Source: a virus. From it: a stretch of 43,877 nucleotides of DNA. The position numbers were made by a program, and so were the translations under genes. Position 1 is the first letter of the stretch; each line of letters begins with the position of its first letter. Positions 1 through 7,604 of this stretch are shown piece by piece. The notes below the pieces were generated by a model. The model was not told where the DNA came from and did no database searches. It saw nothing but the letters and a program-made list of their open reading frames with translations. The stretch covers positions 1 through 43,877 of the IMG/VR virus record IMGVR_UViG_3300032242_001137; one strand, 5' to 3'.

Positions 1-110
1 AAGAGGAGCATGCGCGGACGAAACTGGCTCATTTGCGGAACGGCTGTTCGCCGTCCCGCCAGCCCCCAGGCTTTTGCATCGGTTTGCGTGGCTCAATACG
101 CGATCTGTAG
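1..110 (+). CDS. Possible 3' end of the reading frame that starts at 43805 (if the molecule is circular)
   Basis: If the last base is joined to base 1, the frame opened by the GTG at 43805 continues here with codons starting at position 3 and stops at TAG 108-110, eleven bases before the small terminase start. The joined product would be 60 residues: a charged helical N-terminal half, then a Pro/Gly/Arg-rich tail that looks less like ordinary protein. About 35 open codons in GC-rich DNA could occur by chance, so this is only modest support for circularity. No function is recognised. An overlapping frame beginning at the ATG at position 10 merely extends the terminase frame upstream. Confidence 0.35.
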   Translation, partial: EEHARTKLAHLRNGCSPSRQPPGFCIGLRGSIRDL

Positions 111-113
111 GCT
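84..113 (+). promoter_or_regulatory. Candidate promoter before the terminase operon (TTGCGT-N18-TAGGCT)
   Basis: TTGCGT at 84-89 and TAGGCT at 108-113 are 18 bases apart. The same TTG...TAGGCT arrangement occurs at 5552-5581 before the capsid gene and at 29900-29928 before the early gene. Only the -35-like half resembles sigma-70 consensus. The call rests on the shared motif and its placement at module starts. Confidence 0.35.
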
Positions 114-120
114 GGTAGCT

Positions 121-600
121 ATGAAAGGCCGCCCCCCAACACCGAAACACATACTCGCTCTGCGGGGTTCCAAGCACGCCAAGGGGCGTGAGGAACTCGG
201 CGCGGCCCCGTCTTCGCCGATCACCGCGCCAGAGTGGCTGAAGCCTCGAGCGCAGGAGATTTTCGGCCGTGTTGTAGCGTGGCTTGAGGGTATGGGCACC
301 CTCGCCGAGAGCGACGAGCACGTCATCACCCGCTACGCCACGACCTATGTCATGTGGGAGTATGCCAGCCAGCAACTCCAGGCGATGGATTCGTGCTATG
401 TCGAGGTCTTAGCCCCCGACGGGTCGATCCGCTTCTCTCGGCCAGTAGCTATGGCGATGCAGGCGAAGGAATGCGGCGAAGCCCTTCGCCATCTTGAGAC
501 TGTCCTGGGGCTAACCCCCGGCGACCGCACCCGACTCGGCTACGGAGCGGTGAAGGTCGTCGTCGATCCGATGGATGCTCTGCTCGCAAAACGTGGTTGA
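121..600 (+). CDS. terS: Terminase small subunit, P27 family
   Basis: 159 residues if started at ATG 121. The basic N-terminus with MKGRPPTPKH and a nearby LRGS is characteristic of P27-type small terminases, the DNA-recognition subunit that delivers genome ends to the packaging motor. The middle is helical and acidic, and the C-terminus is followed at once by the large subunit, whose start lies inside this gene's last 26 bases. The frame is open upstream to position 10, but the P27-like start motif begins at 121 and the extra residues look random, so 121 is preferred. No strong ribosome-binding site is visible. A candidate promoter lies just upstream. Confidence 0.85.
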   Translation: MKGRPPTPKHILALRGSKHAKGREELGAAPSSPITAPEWLKPRAQEIFGRVVAWLEGMGTLAESDEHVITRYATTYVMWEYASQQLQAMDSCYVEVLAPDGSIRFSRPVAMAMQAKECGEALRHLETVLGLTPGDRTRLGYGAVKVVVDPMDALLAKRG

Positions 601-2107
601 TATCCGCGAGTTCATCGGCCTACTTCAGCACAGTCGAGGCGACTTTGCGGGGAAGCCATTCGTCCTAGAGAAGTGGCAGGACGAGTACCTTGACAAGCTC
701 TTCAATACGAAGAAGCCCGACGGCCTCCGGCAATATCGCACTTCGCTGCTAGCCTTGCCCCGCAAGAACGGAAAATCTGCGATGGCGGCGGCCGTCGGAT
801 TGTTCATGCTCTGCTGCGATGACATCGGGGCCGAAGTAATCGTCGCGGCCGGCGACCGCTCGCAGGCGGCTCTGTTACACACCGCCGCGAAACAGTTCGT
901 CGAATCGTGCCCGTCGCTGGCGAAGAGGTGCAAGGTCTATCGAAACAGCATCGTCCTGCCCGAGAGGAATGCGACGATGATCTGCATCTCAAGCGAGGCC
1001 GGCACCAAGCACGGCTACAACCCAAGCTGCGTGCTGGTCGATGAATATCACGTCTTCCCCGACCGCGAGCTAGTCGATGTCCTAGAGACGGGTACTGGCT
1101 CCAGAAGCCAGCCGCTGACTCTTTACATCACGACAGCCGGCACTGACATGATGGGGCCGTGTTACAAGGACTGGCAGCGGGCAGAGAAGATTCGCGACGG
1201 AGTGTTGGTAGACGAGTCGTTCCTGCCCTGCATCTACGCCGCTGGCCCCGACGATGACCCGTTCGTCGAAGAGACGTGGAAGAAGGCAAACCCGAACTAC
1301 GGAATCACGCTAAAGCCAGAGTATTTTCAGCAGTTTTCGCAGAAGGCGAAGGATAGCCCAGCCGACGAGATCGTCTTCAAAACCCTACATCTAAATACTT
1401 GGCAAAAAAGTGAAACGAAGTGGATTCGCCACGGTGCCTGGGACGCGAACAACGCCCCGCTTCGGGAGACTGCCGGCCGCCCATGCTGGTGCGGCGTTGA
1501 CTTGGCAAGCACGTTCGACACGACGGCGTTCGTCGCCGTCTGGCCGATGGCCGAGCCGGATGGCACCCTGACCTATGACGTTCACGCGAAGTTCTTCATC
1601 CCCGAAGAGAACGCGCAGAAGCGTTCCAAGGAGGATAGAGTGCCATATCAAGCCTGGGCAGAGGCTGGATATGTTAAATTAACGGAAGGCGATGTGACGT
1701 GCTACGATACTGTGCGAGACTATATTCTCTCGTTTTGCGAGAAGAATGACGTTCGTGCTGTAGCCATAGACCGTTGGAACGCGGTTCATCTCACGACTCA
1801 GCTTGTCGGCGAAGGCATCGAAGTTCGGCCTTTCGGACAAGGTTTTGCGAGCATGAGTTCGCCTTCTAAATTGCTCGAAACTGCGACCATCGGTAAACGC
1901 ATCCGGCACGCTGGTAACCCGGTTCTCGCGTGGCAGATGTCGAATGTTCAGATCAAAATCGACGACGCGGCGAACATAAAGCCGACGAAGAAGCACAGTC
2001 ACTCGACCGCCCGTATAGACGGGGTTGTGGCATTGATCATGGCTCTGGGCCTCGCCAGTGGCGAGAACCACGGCACTTCTGACGAACCCACCCTCATGGT
2101 GCTCTAG
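575..2107 (+). CDS. terL: Terminase large subunit (packaging ATPase and nuclease)
   Basis: 510 residues, normal for HK97-type TerL. The N-terminal ATPase shows a Walker A-like LPRKNGKS at residues 61-68, a Walker B CVLVDE at 152-157 and a coupling motif TTAGTD near 186-191. The C-terminal RNase H-like nuclease shows the acidic positions expected for metal binding: D309 in GVDLAST, D399 in VAIDRW and D482 in ARIDGV. It would pump DNA into proheads through the portal and cut the concatemer. It overlaps the small subunit by 26 bases, suggesting translational coupling, and the portal follows after 2 bases. Confidence 0.95.
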   Translation: MLCSQNVVDIREFIGLLQHSRGDFAGKPFVLEKWQDEYLDKLFNTKKPDGLRQYRTSLLALPRKNGKSAMAAAVGLFMLCCDDIGAEVIVAAGDRSQAALLHTAAKQFVESCPSLAKRCKVYRNSIVLPERNATMICISSEAGTKHGYNPSCVLVDEYHVFPDRELVDVLETGTGSRSQPLTLYITTAGTDMMGPCYKDWQRAEKIRDGVLVDESFLPCIYAAGPDDDPFVEETWKKANPNYGITLKPEYFQQFSQKAKDSPADEIVFKTLHLNTWQKSETKWIRHGAWDANNAPLRETAGRPCWCGVDLASTFDTTAFVAVWPMAEPDGTLTYDVHAKFFIPEENAQKRSKEDRVPYQAWAEAGYVKLTEGDVTCYDTVRDYILSFCEKNDVRAVAIDRWNAVHLTTQLVGEGIEVRPFGQGFASMSSPSKLLETATIGKRIRHAGNPVLAWQMSNVQIKIDDAANIKPTKKHSHSTARIDGVVALIMALGLASGENHGTSDEPTLMVL

Positions 2108-2109
2108 CC

Positions 2110-3753
2110 GTGGACAAGACCGACGAAGAAGTCTCCGATCTGATTGAGCTTCGAGACGGCTATTCCCGCATCTTCGAGGAAATCAAAGAGTCTCGTCGAA
2201 CGGCGTCTGGCGTCAATGTCTCGCCCGAGACGAGTCTGCAATGTGCGGCGGTCTTGGCGTGTGTGAGAGTCCTCGCCGAATCGTTGGCGTCGATGCCAAT
2301 GAACGTCTACCGCAGGCTCCCCGGCGGCGGCAAAGAGATCGCCGAAGAGCAGCATCTGCATGAGCTACTCTGCCACCAGCCCAATTCGTGGATGACAGGC
2401 TTTGAGTTCCGAGAATTACTCCAAAGCTGGCTTTTGCTCTGGGGTAATGCCTATGCATTGATCAAGAGCGGCCGGCAGGGCGGCGTGAGCGAACTGATCC
2501 CACTGCATCCATCGCGTATGGAGGTCAAGCGTCTCTCGAACGGCAAGCTCCGCTACTACTACACCGAACCAACCACGCCGATCCAGCCGCAGGTTCATGT
2601 CACTGAGTATCGCCAAGACGAGATTTTTTCGCTTCGCTGGCTTTCGTCCGATGGGGTGACAGGATTTGTGCCGACAGCCCTGTCCCGAGACGCTATTGGG
2701 CTAGCGCGGGCTACTGAACTGCACTCGGGTGCGTTCTTCGGCAACGGCGCGATGCCTGGAACGTACATCGAAACCGACCAGCCGCATAAGCCCGAGGTGC
2801 TCGCCCGCTTCAAAGAGCAGTGGAACGACGCTCACGCCGGCCCGAACAACGCTTACAAGACCGTCGTCATGCCGTTTGGCTTCCATCGGAAGCAGATCGA
2901 GCAACGGAACGACACGGCTATGCTCGTCGAGACTCGGCGCTATCAAGTCGAAGAGGTGGCACGATGCTACCGTGTACCCCCTCATTTGGTGGGTGACTTG
3001 AGTAATGTCCGTTTCAGTACGGTTGAGCAGTCGGCCATCGACTTCGTCACGTTCTCGTTGATCCCGTGGTGCCGACGATGGGAATCGGCCTGCCGCCGCG
3101 ATCTCGTCGTGGACGACAAGCAGTATTTCGTCCAGTTCGACACGAATGCCTTGATGGCCGGCGACTACGCCGCCCGCAGCCAGTTCATTCGCGAGATGGC
3201 GAACCTCGGCGCACTCGACGTGGACGAGATTCGCGCCCAGATTGGGTACAACCCGCTCCCCGACGGCCTCGGCAAGAAGCGGTTCGTGCAAGTCAATATG
3301 CAGTTGCTGGATGCGTTCACGGTGGAGAACCCGAACGGCCAGAAGCCGCAGCCCGAGGGCGACCCTGCCCAAACCGACCAAGAACCGACCAACAACCGAC
3401 CAGAAACCGACCAAGAACCGACCAACGACCCAGATGCTGCCCAGGAGCAGGACGCCAGGACGGTTGCCGGAGCCGAAGTGGTCTTCAAGACGACGCTTCG
3501 ACGCCTCGCTGGAGTCGAAGCCGACGGCGTGCTTGAGCGCAGGAACAAGCCTGAGAAGATGGCGGCGTGGCTTGACACGATGGCCGCCCGCATTCGCGAA
3601 GAACTCCGCGAGTCAGCCCAGGCTACCGGCAGAGATATCGATCAGTTTGCGTCGAATTGGGCGACCCGGTCGCGTGAACTCCTCTTGGAGTGCCACCGAA
3701 GCGGGCAGAAGTATGAGATTGCCACCGAAGGATGGTGCGACAAGCACCTCTAA
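2110..3753 (+). CDS. Portal protein, HK97 family
   Basis: 547 residues with a GTG start two bases after the large terminase stop. The portal core has the usual features: ALACVRVLAESLASMP near residues 48-63, then the WGNAYALI segment and PLHPSRMEV. It forms the dodecameric DNA channel at one capsid vertex and docks the terminase. Beyond the roughly 410-residue core there is an unusual C-terminal extension: a low-complexity Thr/Asp/Gln/Glu/Pro/Asn-rich stretch encoded by a tandem repeat at 3371-3426, then about 95 residues of charged helix. The tail could be an internal scaffold-like segment or a fused separate domain. Confidence 0.95.
   Translation: MDKTDEEVSDLIELRDGYSRIFEEIKESRRTASGVNVSPETSLQCAAVLACVRVLAESLASMPMNVYRRLPGGGKEIAEEQHLHELLCHQPNSWMTGFEFRELLQSWLLLWGNAYALIKSGRQGGVSELIPLHPSRMEVKRLSNGKLRYYYTEPTTPIQPQVHVTEYRQDEIFSLRWLSSDGVTGFVPTALSRDAIGLARATELHSGAFFGNGAMPGTYIETDQPHKPEVLARFKEQWNDAHAGPNNAYKTVVMPFGFHRKQIEQRNDTAMLVETRRYQVEEVARCYRVPPHLVGDLSNVRFSTVEQSAIDFVTFSLIPWCRRWESACRRDLVVDDKQYFVQFDTNALMAGDYAARSQFIREMANLGALDVDEIRAQIGYNPLPDGLGKKRFVQVNMQLLDAFTVENPNGQKPQPEGDPAQTDQEPTNNRPETDQEPTNDPDAAQEQDARTVAGAEVVFKTTLRRLAGVEADGVLERRNKPEKMAAWLDTMAARIREELRESAQATGRDIDQFASNWATRSRELLLECHRSGQKYEIATEGWCDKHL
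3371..3426 (+). repeat. Tandem repeat inside the portal gene (33-bp period)
   Basis: A 23-base block at 3371-3393 recurs exactly at 3404-3426, a 33-base period giving an 11-residue protein repeat built on TDQEPTN. It encodes the flexible linker between the portal core and its C-terminal extension. Such perfect repeats can expand or contract by slippage. Confidence 0.8.
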
Positions 3754-3755
3754 CC

Positions 3756-4223
3756 ATGCCACAACCACTTGAAGGCGTTGTCGAAGCTCTCCAGGCGTCT
3801 CTTGCCCTGCATTGGTCGCAGGCCGAGATGTATGACCTCCAGTCGGTGCATCTGACCCGCTGGGGCTACCCCAAGCTCGGCAAAACGTGGGCGTCATACG
3901 CCAAGGACGAGCGGCACCACATTAAGAAACTCTCGCAGCGTCTTGAATTCTTCGACGTGCAGCCGGAGCCGGCCCACCAGCCGCCCGAAACGTGCCGCCA
4001 CGACTTCGAGGAGGTGCTGGATGACAACTATGAGGCCGACTTGCAGGCCGCAGAGGTCGAAAGGCAGGGATATCTGACGTGCAGCGCCGTCGGAGACAGC
4101 ACTTCGGCCAAGCTTTTCGCCAAACTTCGCGCCGGAAGCGAGGAATCAATGGCGAATATCGAAGCAATTCGACAAGTGATTTCCGACATCGGCCTTGATA
4201 ACTACCTCGCAGCACAGGTCTGA
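3756..4223 (+). CDS. Ferritin/bacterioferritin-like four-helix protein in the head operon
   Basis: 155 residues from ATG 3756, three bases after the portal stop; an in-frame ATG at 3732 lies inside the portal gene and is less likely. The chain resembles bacterioferritin throughout: an N-terminal helix leading to TRWGYPKLGK (Bfr has a NWGL motif there), a second helix with DERHH aligning with the Bfr DEMKH ligand motif, and a C-terminus IGLDNYLAAQ that closely mimics the Bfr ending. By eye, the E51 and H54 ferroxidase ligands are kept, E94 is Asp, but E18, E127 and H130 appear replaced, and the haem-ligand Met is Arg. It is therefore probably a non-haem, possibly catalytically weakened relative. 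Sitting between portal and protease it may be structural. Family call fairly confident; function unknown. Confidence 0.65.
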   Translation: MPQPLEGVVEALQASLALHWSQAEMYDLQSVHLTRWGYPKLGKTWASYAKDERHHIKKLSQRLEFFDVQPEPAHQPPETCRHDFEEVLDDNYEADLQAAEVERQGYLTCSAVGDSTSAKLFAKLRAGSEESMANIEAIRQVISDIGLDNYLAAQV

Positions 4224-4225
4224 CC

Positions 4226-5569
4226 ATGCCAAATATCGGTGAAATTGAGCGCAGAACCATGCTTTCGGAGGCTCAATTTGAGCTTCGGGCCACCGAAAAC
4301 GGCGAAAAACGGGCCGTAATTACGGGCTACGGGGCCGTATTTAACTCCGAAAGTCGCAATCTCGGTGGCTTTACGGAGACAATCCACCCCGCTGCGTTCG
4401 ATAACGTGCTCTCGTCGAATCCCGACGTGATCGGCGTGTTCAATCACGACCGCAATCTGCTCCTGGGGCGAACGAGCAACGGCACGATGAAGTTGACGAC
4501 CGATGCCTACGGCCTCCGTTACGAAATCACTCCCAATACGAATACGAGCATAGGAAAAGACGTGACCGAGTGGGTGCGTGATCGGACAGTGGTCGGATCA
4601 AGCTTCGCCTTCGCGATTTCTAAGGATTCCGGCGACTCTTGGTCTACTGACGCCCGCGGGATGCGTCGTCGCGAGGTGCGAAACATCGCCCTGCTCGAGG
4701 ATGTCGGCCCCGTGGCCCGGCCCGCATATGACTCGTCAAGCGTCGTCGTCAGCCGGCGAGCCATTGAGCTTGCCCTCGGCGATACGAATCGTCCGAATCA
4801 GACGATGGCGAACGCTGCGAAGCGAGGACTGAAGCTCGCCGAACGAAACGACGGCGTCGATGGCGTGCTGGTCGGCATCGCCGAGCGGCTGGCCGCCCGC
4901 GAGATCGTCAGCATCGAAGAAGTCGCCTACCTCGCAGGCGTCTACGAACGCTGTCTGGCGGCGAAGACCGTCGGCTGGTCGGGCACGCCCGCCTGGGTCG
5001 AGTGGCAACTGGCCGGCGGCGACACCGGGCAGAAATGGGTGGCTCGACGAGCCATGTCGGACGCGGCCGAAGAGAAGGCCGAGCGTCTGATCCCGAACGA
5101 AGGTATGGCAGCCTCGGCCCGCCGTGGCCTCAAGCTTCACGAAGCTGGCCGCTCCGGCGACGGCCTCAAGCCCGAGACGGTTGCTCGAGCGCACAAGATC
5201 GCCGCCCGCGACGAACTGACACCCGAGCACGTCCGCGAGATGCGGGCGTGGTTCGCGAGGCACAAGGTTGACCGTCGCCCAGGCTGGGATGCGGCCGGCA
5301 AGGAGACTCCAGGCTTTGTAGCGTGGGAACTCTGGGGCGGCAACGCCGGTCAAGAGTGGAGTGAGTCAAAGGTCAAGATGATGGACAACGACAACGAGGC
5401 CGACGAGGCTCGCGAAGTCGCCGCTGTCGAAGTGCCCGCCGAGATCGTCGAAGAGGCGAAGCCAGTAGTCGTCGAATCGCCGAAGCAGGAACGCGGCGAA
5501 GACTTCGCAGGCAAGATCGCATCGCTCAAGGCGACAATTCTGCGGAACAGTTTGCACGGCAATAGTTAA
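4226..5569 (+). CDS. HK97-type prohead maturation protease with duplicated C-terminal domain
   Basis: 447 residues, long for this family (usually about 150-250). The N-terminal U35/S78-type protease has the ITGYGAVFN opening, the likely catalytic His74 in FNHDRNLLLGR and the nucleophile Ser at 125/126 in VVGSSFAF, followed by the VGPVARPAY motif. It would cleave the capsid N-terminal scaffold region during prohead maturation. Residues 197-273 and 297-379 are two copies of one domain, both beginning RGLKL and ending with a WxLxGGxxGQxW motif. I recall this domain in other phage protease or head genes. The far C-terminus is acidic. It starts two bases after the ferritin-like gene. Confidence 0.9.
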   Translation: MPNIGEIERRTMLSEAQFELRATENGEKRAVITGYGAVFNSESRNLGGFTETIHPAAFDNVLSSNPDVIGVFNHDRNLLLGRTSNGTMKLTTDAYGLRYEITPNTNTSIGKDVTEWVRDRTVVGSSFAFAISKDSGDSWSTDARGMRRREVRNIALLEDVGPVARPAYDSSSVVVSRRAIELALGDTNRPNQTMANAAKRGLKLAERNDGVDGVLVGIAERLAAREIVSIEEVAYLAGVYERCLAAKTVGWSGTPAWVEWQLAGGDTGQKWVARRAMSDAAEEKAERLIPNEGMAASARRGLKLHEAGRSGDGLKPETVARAHKIAARDELTPEHVREMRAWFARHKVDRRPGWDAAGKETPGFVAWELWGGNAGQEWSESKVKMMDNDNEADEAREVAAVEVPAEIVEEAKPVVVESPKQERGEDFAGKIASLKATILRNSLHGNS

Positions 5570-5581
5570 GTTCGTTAGGCT
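5552..5581 (+). promoter_or_regulatory. Candidate promoter before the major capsid gene (TTGCAC-N18-TAGGCT)
   Basis: TTGCAC at 5552-5557 is 18 bases from TAGGCT at 5576-5581, the spacing seen at 84-113 and close to 29900-29928. The TTAGGCTAC 9-mer and a nearby AGATACA are both shared with the early-gene leader at 29922-29944. A separate promoter for the most abundantly needed protein is plausible. Not tested. Confidence 0.35.
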
Positions 5582-5597
5582 ACATAGATACACATTG

Positions 5598-5685
5598 CTT
5601 CGCGACGGAAGTCGCGAGGAGCAGTGCGAGCGACTTGAGGATTCAGGTCTGCGGCGCGCTAGCGGGAACACCCGCCAGCCGCCGC
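5598..5685 (+). promoter_or_regulatory. Two strong RNA hairpins in the capsid-gene leader
   Basis: Within the 155-base protease-capsid gap, bases 5598-5606 pair with 5611-5619 around a GGAA (GNRA-type) tetraloop. Bases 5651-5685 form a longer nested stem: 5651-5655 with 5681-5685, 5658-5660 with 5677-5679, and GCGGG/CCCGC around an AACA loop. Neither is followed by a T-run, so neither is a simple terminator. They may stabilise or process the capsid mRNA. Confidence 0.5.
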
Positions 5686-5724
5686 ATTTCGCGTTTGGCT
5701 GGCTCAACTAGGAGCAGAAGCCAA

Positions 5725-7065
5725 ATGGCATCGAATCTCAAGCGTCTTCAGGATCGTGCCGCGGCCATCGCCGCGCGAATGACCGAACTGGCCGCCGTGG
5801 CCGAGCGTTCGGAGGATCAGACCGTCGAACTGCGGAAGCTCTCCGGCGAAGCCGACACCGTCAAGTCTGACCTTGACTTCGAGTCGATGATCGCCGCCAA
5901 GGAGAAGGAACTCCGCTCGGTCGTCGAGGTCGCCGCTCCTGCTGCGGTCGCTGCCCCCGCCCCCGAAGCTCCGAAGACGGAGATTCGTGCGGTCGGCATC
6001 CATCACACCCAGCTTCGCGCGTTCAACGACGGCCCCGAGGCTGTCGAGAGTGCCTACCGCTGCGGCCGATGGCTGCGTGCTCACGCCTTTAAGAACGCCG
6101 ACGACATCCGTTGGTGCAAGGATCACGGCGTTGAGGCCCGCGCTCTCAACGAGGGCAGCAACTCGGCCGGTGGTGCCCTGGTTCCAGAGGAATTTGCTGC
6201 TCGCGTGATAAGGTTAGTAGAAAATTATGGAACCTTCGCAGCGTCGAACGTCGAGAAGATCACGATGTCTCGCGACACGATGATCATCCCGAAGCGTATC
6301 ACGGGCACCTCGGCCTACTTCGTGGGCGAAGGCACTGCGGTCAGCGAGTCGGAGCCGACCTACGCCAACGTGCAGCTTATCGCGAAGAAGCTCGCGGTCG
6401 GCACCCGCATGTCAAGCGAGATCGTGGAAGACGCTCTCGTTTCGATTGCAGATGCAGTCGCGACCGAGTTCGCCACTTCGCTGGCTCTCAAGCAGGATAT
6501 GTGCGGGTGGCTCGGTGACGGCACCAGCACTTACGGCGGCATCTACGGCGTGGTGCCGAAGATCAACGACGGCACTCACACGGCGGGCGTTCTGACGGCC
6601 AGCACGGGTGCCACGGGTTTTGAAAGCTTGACGATCACCGACTTCATCAAGCTCATCGGCAAGATGCCTCTCTACAGTCGTCAAGGCGCTGCTTTTTATA
6701 TTTCTCCTGCCGGTTTCGCTGCTTCGATGGCTCGTCTCCGCTATGCGGCCGGCGGGAATACCGTCGAGCAGATCGGCAGCGGCGTCAACGAGCAGTTCCT
6801 CGGATTTCCGGTGCATCTCGTCCACGTCATGGACAGCACTCTCGGTGCCGACCCGTCGAAGGTCAAGGTGCTGTTCGCGAACCTGGGCCTGTCAAGCATC
6901 TACGCTCGCCGTCGGGACTTCTCGGTCAAGCTGTTCGATCAGGTCTACGCGACCACTGATCAACTTTTGCTCCAAGGAACGTCCAGGTTCGACATTGTTC
7001 ATCACTCGCTTGGCGACAACAGCGTTGCCGGCCCGGTGATTGCTCTCAAGACCGCGGCGTCCTGA
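5725..7065 (+). CDS. Major capsid protein, HK97 fold
   Basis: 446 residues from ATG 5725, which has AGGAG upstream; the upstream in-frame extension is GC-rich leader with hairpins and is rejected. The N-terminal 100 residues are a charged coiled coil plus an Ala/Pro linker, the typical built-in scaffold (delta) domain removed by the protease encoded just upstream. The body has HK97 MCP landmarks: GGALVPEEFAARVI near 150-165, then the conserved spine-helix SSEIVEDA and the C-terminal VYATTDQLLLQGTSRFDI. It forms the icosahedral shell. Confidence 0.95.
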   Translation: MASNLKRLQDRAAAIAARMTELAAVAERSEDQTVELRKLSGEADTVKSDLDFESMIAAKEKELRSVVEVAAPAAVAAPAPEAPKTEIRAVGIHHTQLRAFNDGPEAVESAYRCGRWLRAHAFKNADDIRWCKDHGVEARALNEGSNSAGGALVPEEFAARVIRLVENYGTFAASNVEKITMSRDTMIIPKRITGTSAYFVGEGTAVSESEPTYANVQLIAKKLAVGTRMSSEIVEDALVSIADAVATEFATSLALKQDMCGWLGDGTSTYGGIYGVVPKINDGTHTAGVLTASTGATGFESLTITDFIKLIGKMPLYSRQGAAFYISPAGFAASMARLRYAAGGNTVEQIGSGVNEQFLGFPVHLVHVMDSTLGADPSKVKVLFANLGLSSIYARRRDFSVKLFDQVYATTDQLLLQGTSRFDIVHHSLGDNSVAGPVIALKTAAS

Positions 7066-7101
7066 GCCTAAAACAACCTCTTAGAAGGAGAACCCTGTCC
7101 C

Positions 7102-7527
7102 ATGTTGCATTCTCAGATGGAAAAGGTTGTCGCCTCCGTTCCGACCACGGTCGGCACCAGCGACGTGACCCTTGTGATCGACACCCTCGGTTGGGATCAC
7201 GCCAGCGTGACTGTCCTTCGGGCCAGCAACGCCTCGACCGTGTTCGCCAGCGCCCTGAAGATTCAGCAGAGCGACGACAACTCGTCCTACGCTGACGCCT
7301 CGGGCTTCGTCGGTGGCACCGACTTCACGATCCCGGCCGTGTCCGACACAGCGTCGGCGTCCGTCGTGAAGCTTGACGTGAACACCTTGGCGAAGAAGCG
7401 GTATCTCAAGGTGCTCGCGACCCCCGCGGTCAGCGTCAACACCATCGTGACGGCTCGGCTGTCGCGTGGCGAGAACGCTCCTTCGACTGCTTCGGAAGCT
7501 GGCGTGATCGGTTGGGTCAAGGGCTGA
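7102..7527 (+). CDS. Small beta-rich structural protein, possible capsid decoration protein
   Basis: 141 residues, directly after the capsid gene. It is rich in Val, Thr, Ser and Ala with alternating hydrophobic residues. A segment ALKIQQSDDNSSYADAS resembles head-associated proteins of other siphophages that have strand patterns around QxSDDxxxY. An AAGGAG motif lies upstream but somewhat far from the ATG. The most likely role is capsid decoration or stabilisation, inferred only from position and composition. No catalytic motifs. Confidence 0.6.
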   Translation: MLHSQMEKVVASVPTTVGTSDVTLVIDTLGWDHASVTVLRASNASTVFASALKIQQSDDNSSYADASGFVGGTDFTIPAVSDTASASVVKLDVNTLAKKRYLKVLATPAVSVNTIVTARLSRGENAPSTASEAGVIGWVKG

Positions 7528-7582
7528 TTCCCGTAACTGCGGGACGGCCATGACGGCCGACAAAGGCGCAAGGATGCGCGCC

Positions 7583-7600
7583 CGCTCCATATAAGGAGCG
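7583..7600 (+). promoter_or_regulatory. Hairpin burying the ribosome-binding site of the glycosyltransferase gene
   Basis: CGCTCC at 7583-7588 pairs with GGAGCG at 7595-7600 around the hexaloop ATATAA. The GGAG of the 3' arm is the Shine-Dalgarno for the GTG start at 7605. The rest of the 77-base gap also contains short inverted repeats. Confidence 0.5.
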
Positions 7601-7604
7601 AAAC

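Noticed and set aside
10-120. N-terminal extension of the small terminase from the ATG at position 10
   Set aside because: Extra residues look random and the P27-type start motif begins at 121; the region also seems to hold the end of another frame.
2701-3414. Long antisense reading frame (237 residues) opposite the portal gene
   Set aside because: Typical mirror frame in GC-rich coding DNA; composition follows the portal codons.
3371-3426. Iteron-like origin repeats
   Set aside because: The 33-base period is in frame and codes the portal linker; no other origin features.
5635-5724. In-frame extension of the capsid protein upstream of 5725
   Set aside because: It covers a strongly folded leader, has no ribosome-binding site and no capsid-like sequence; 5725 has AGGAG.
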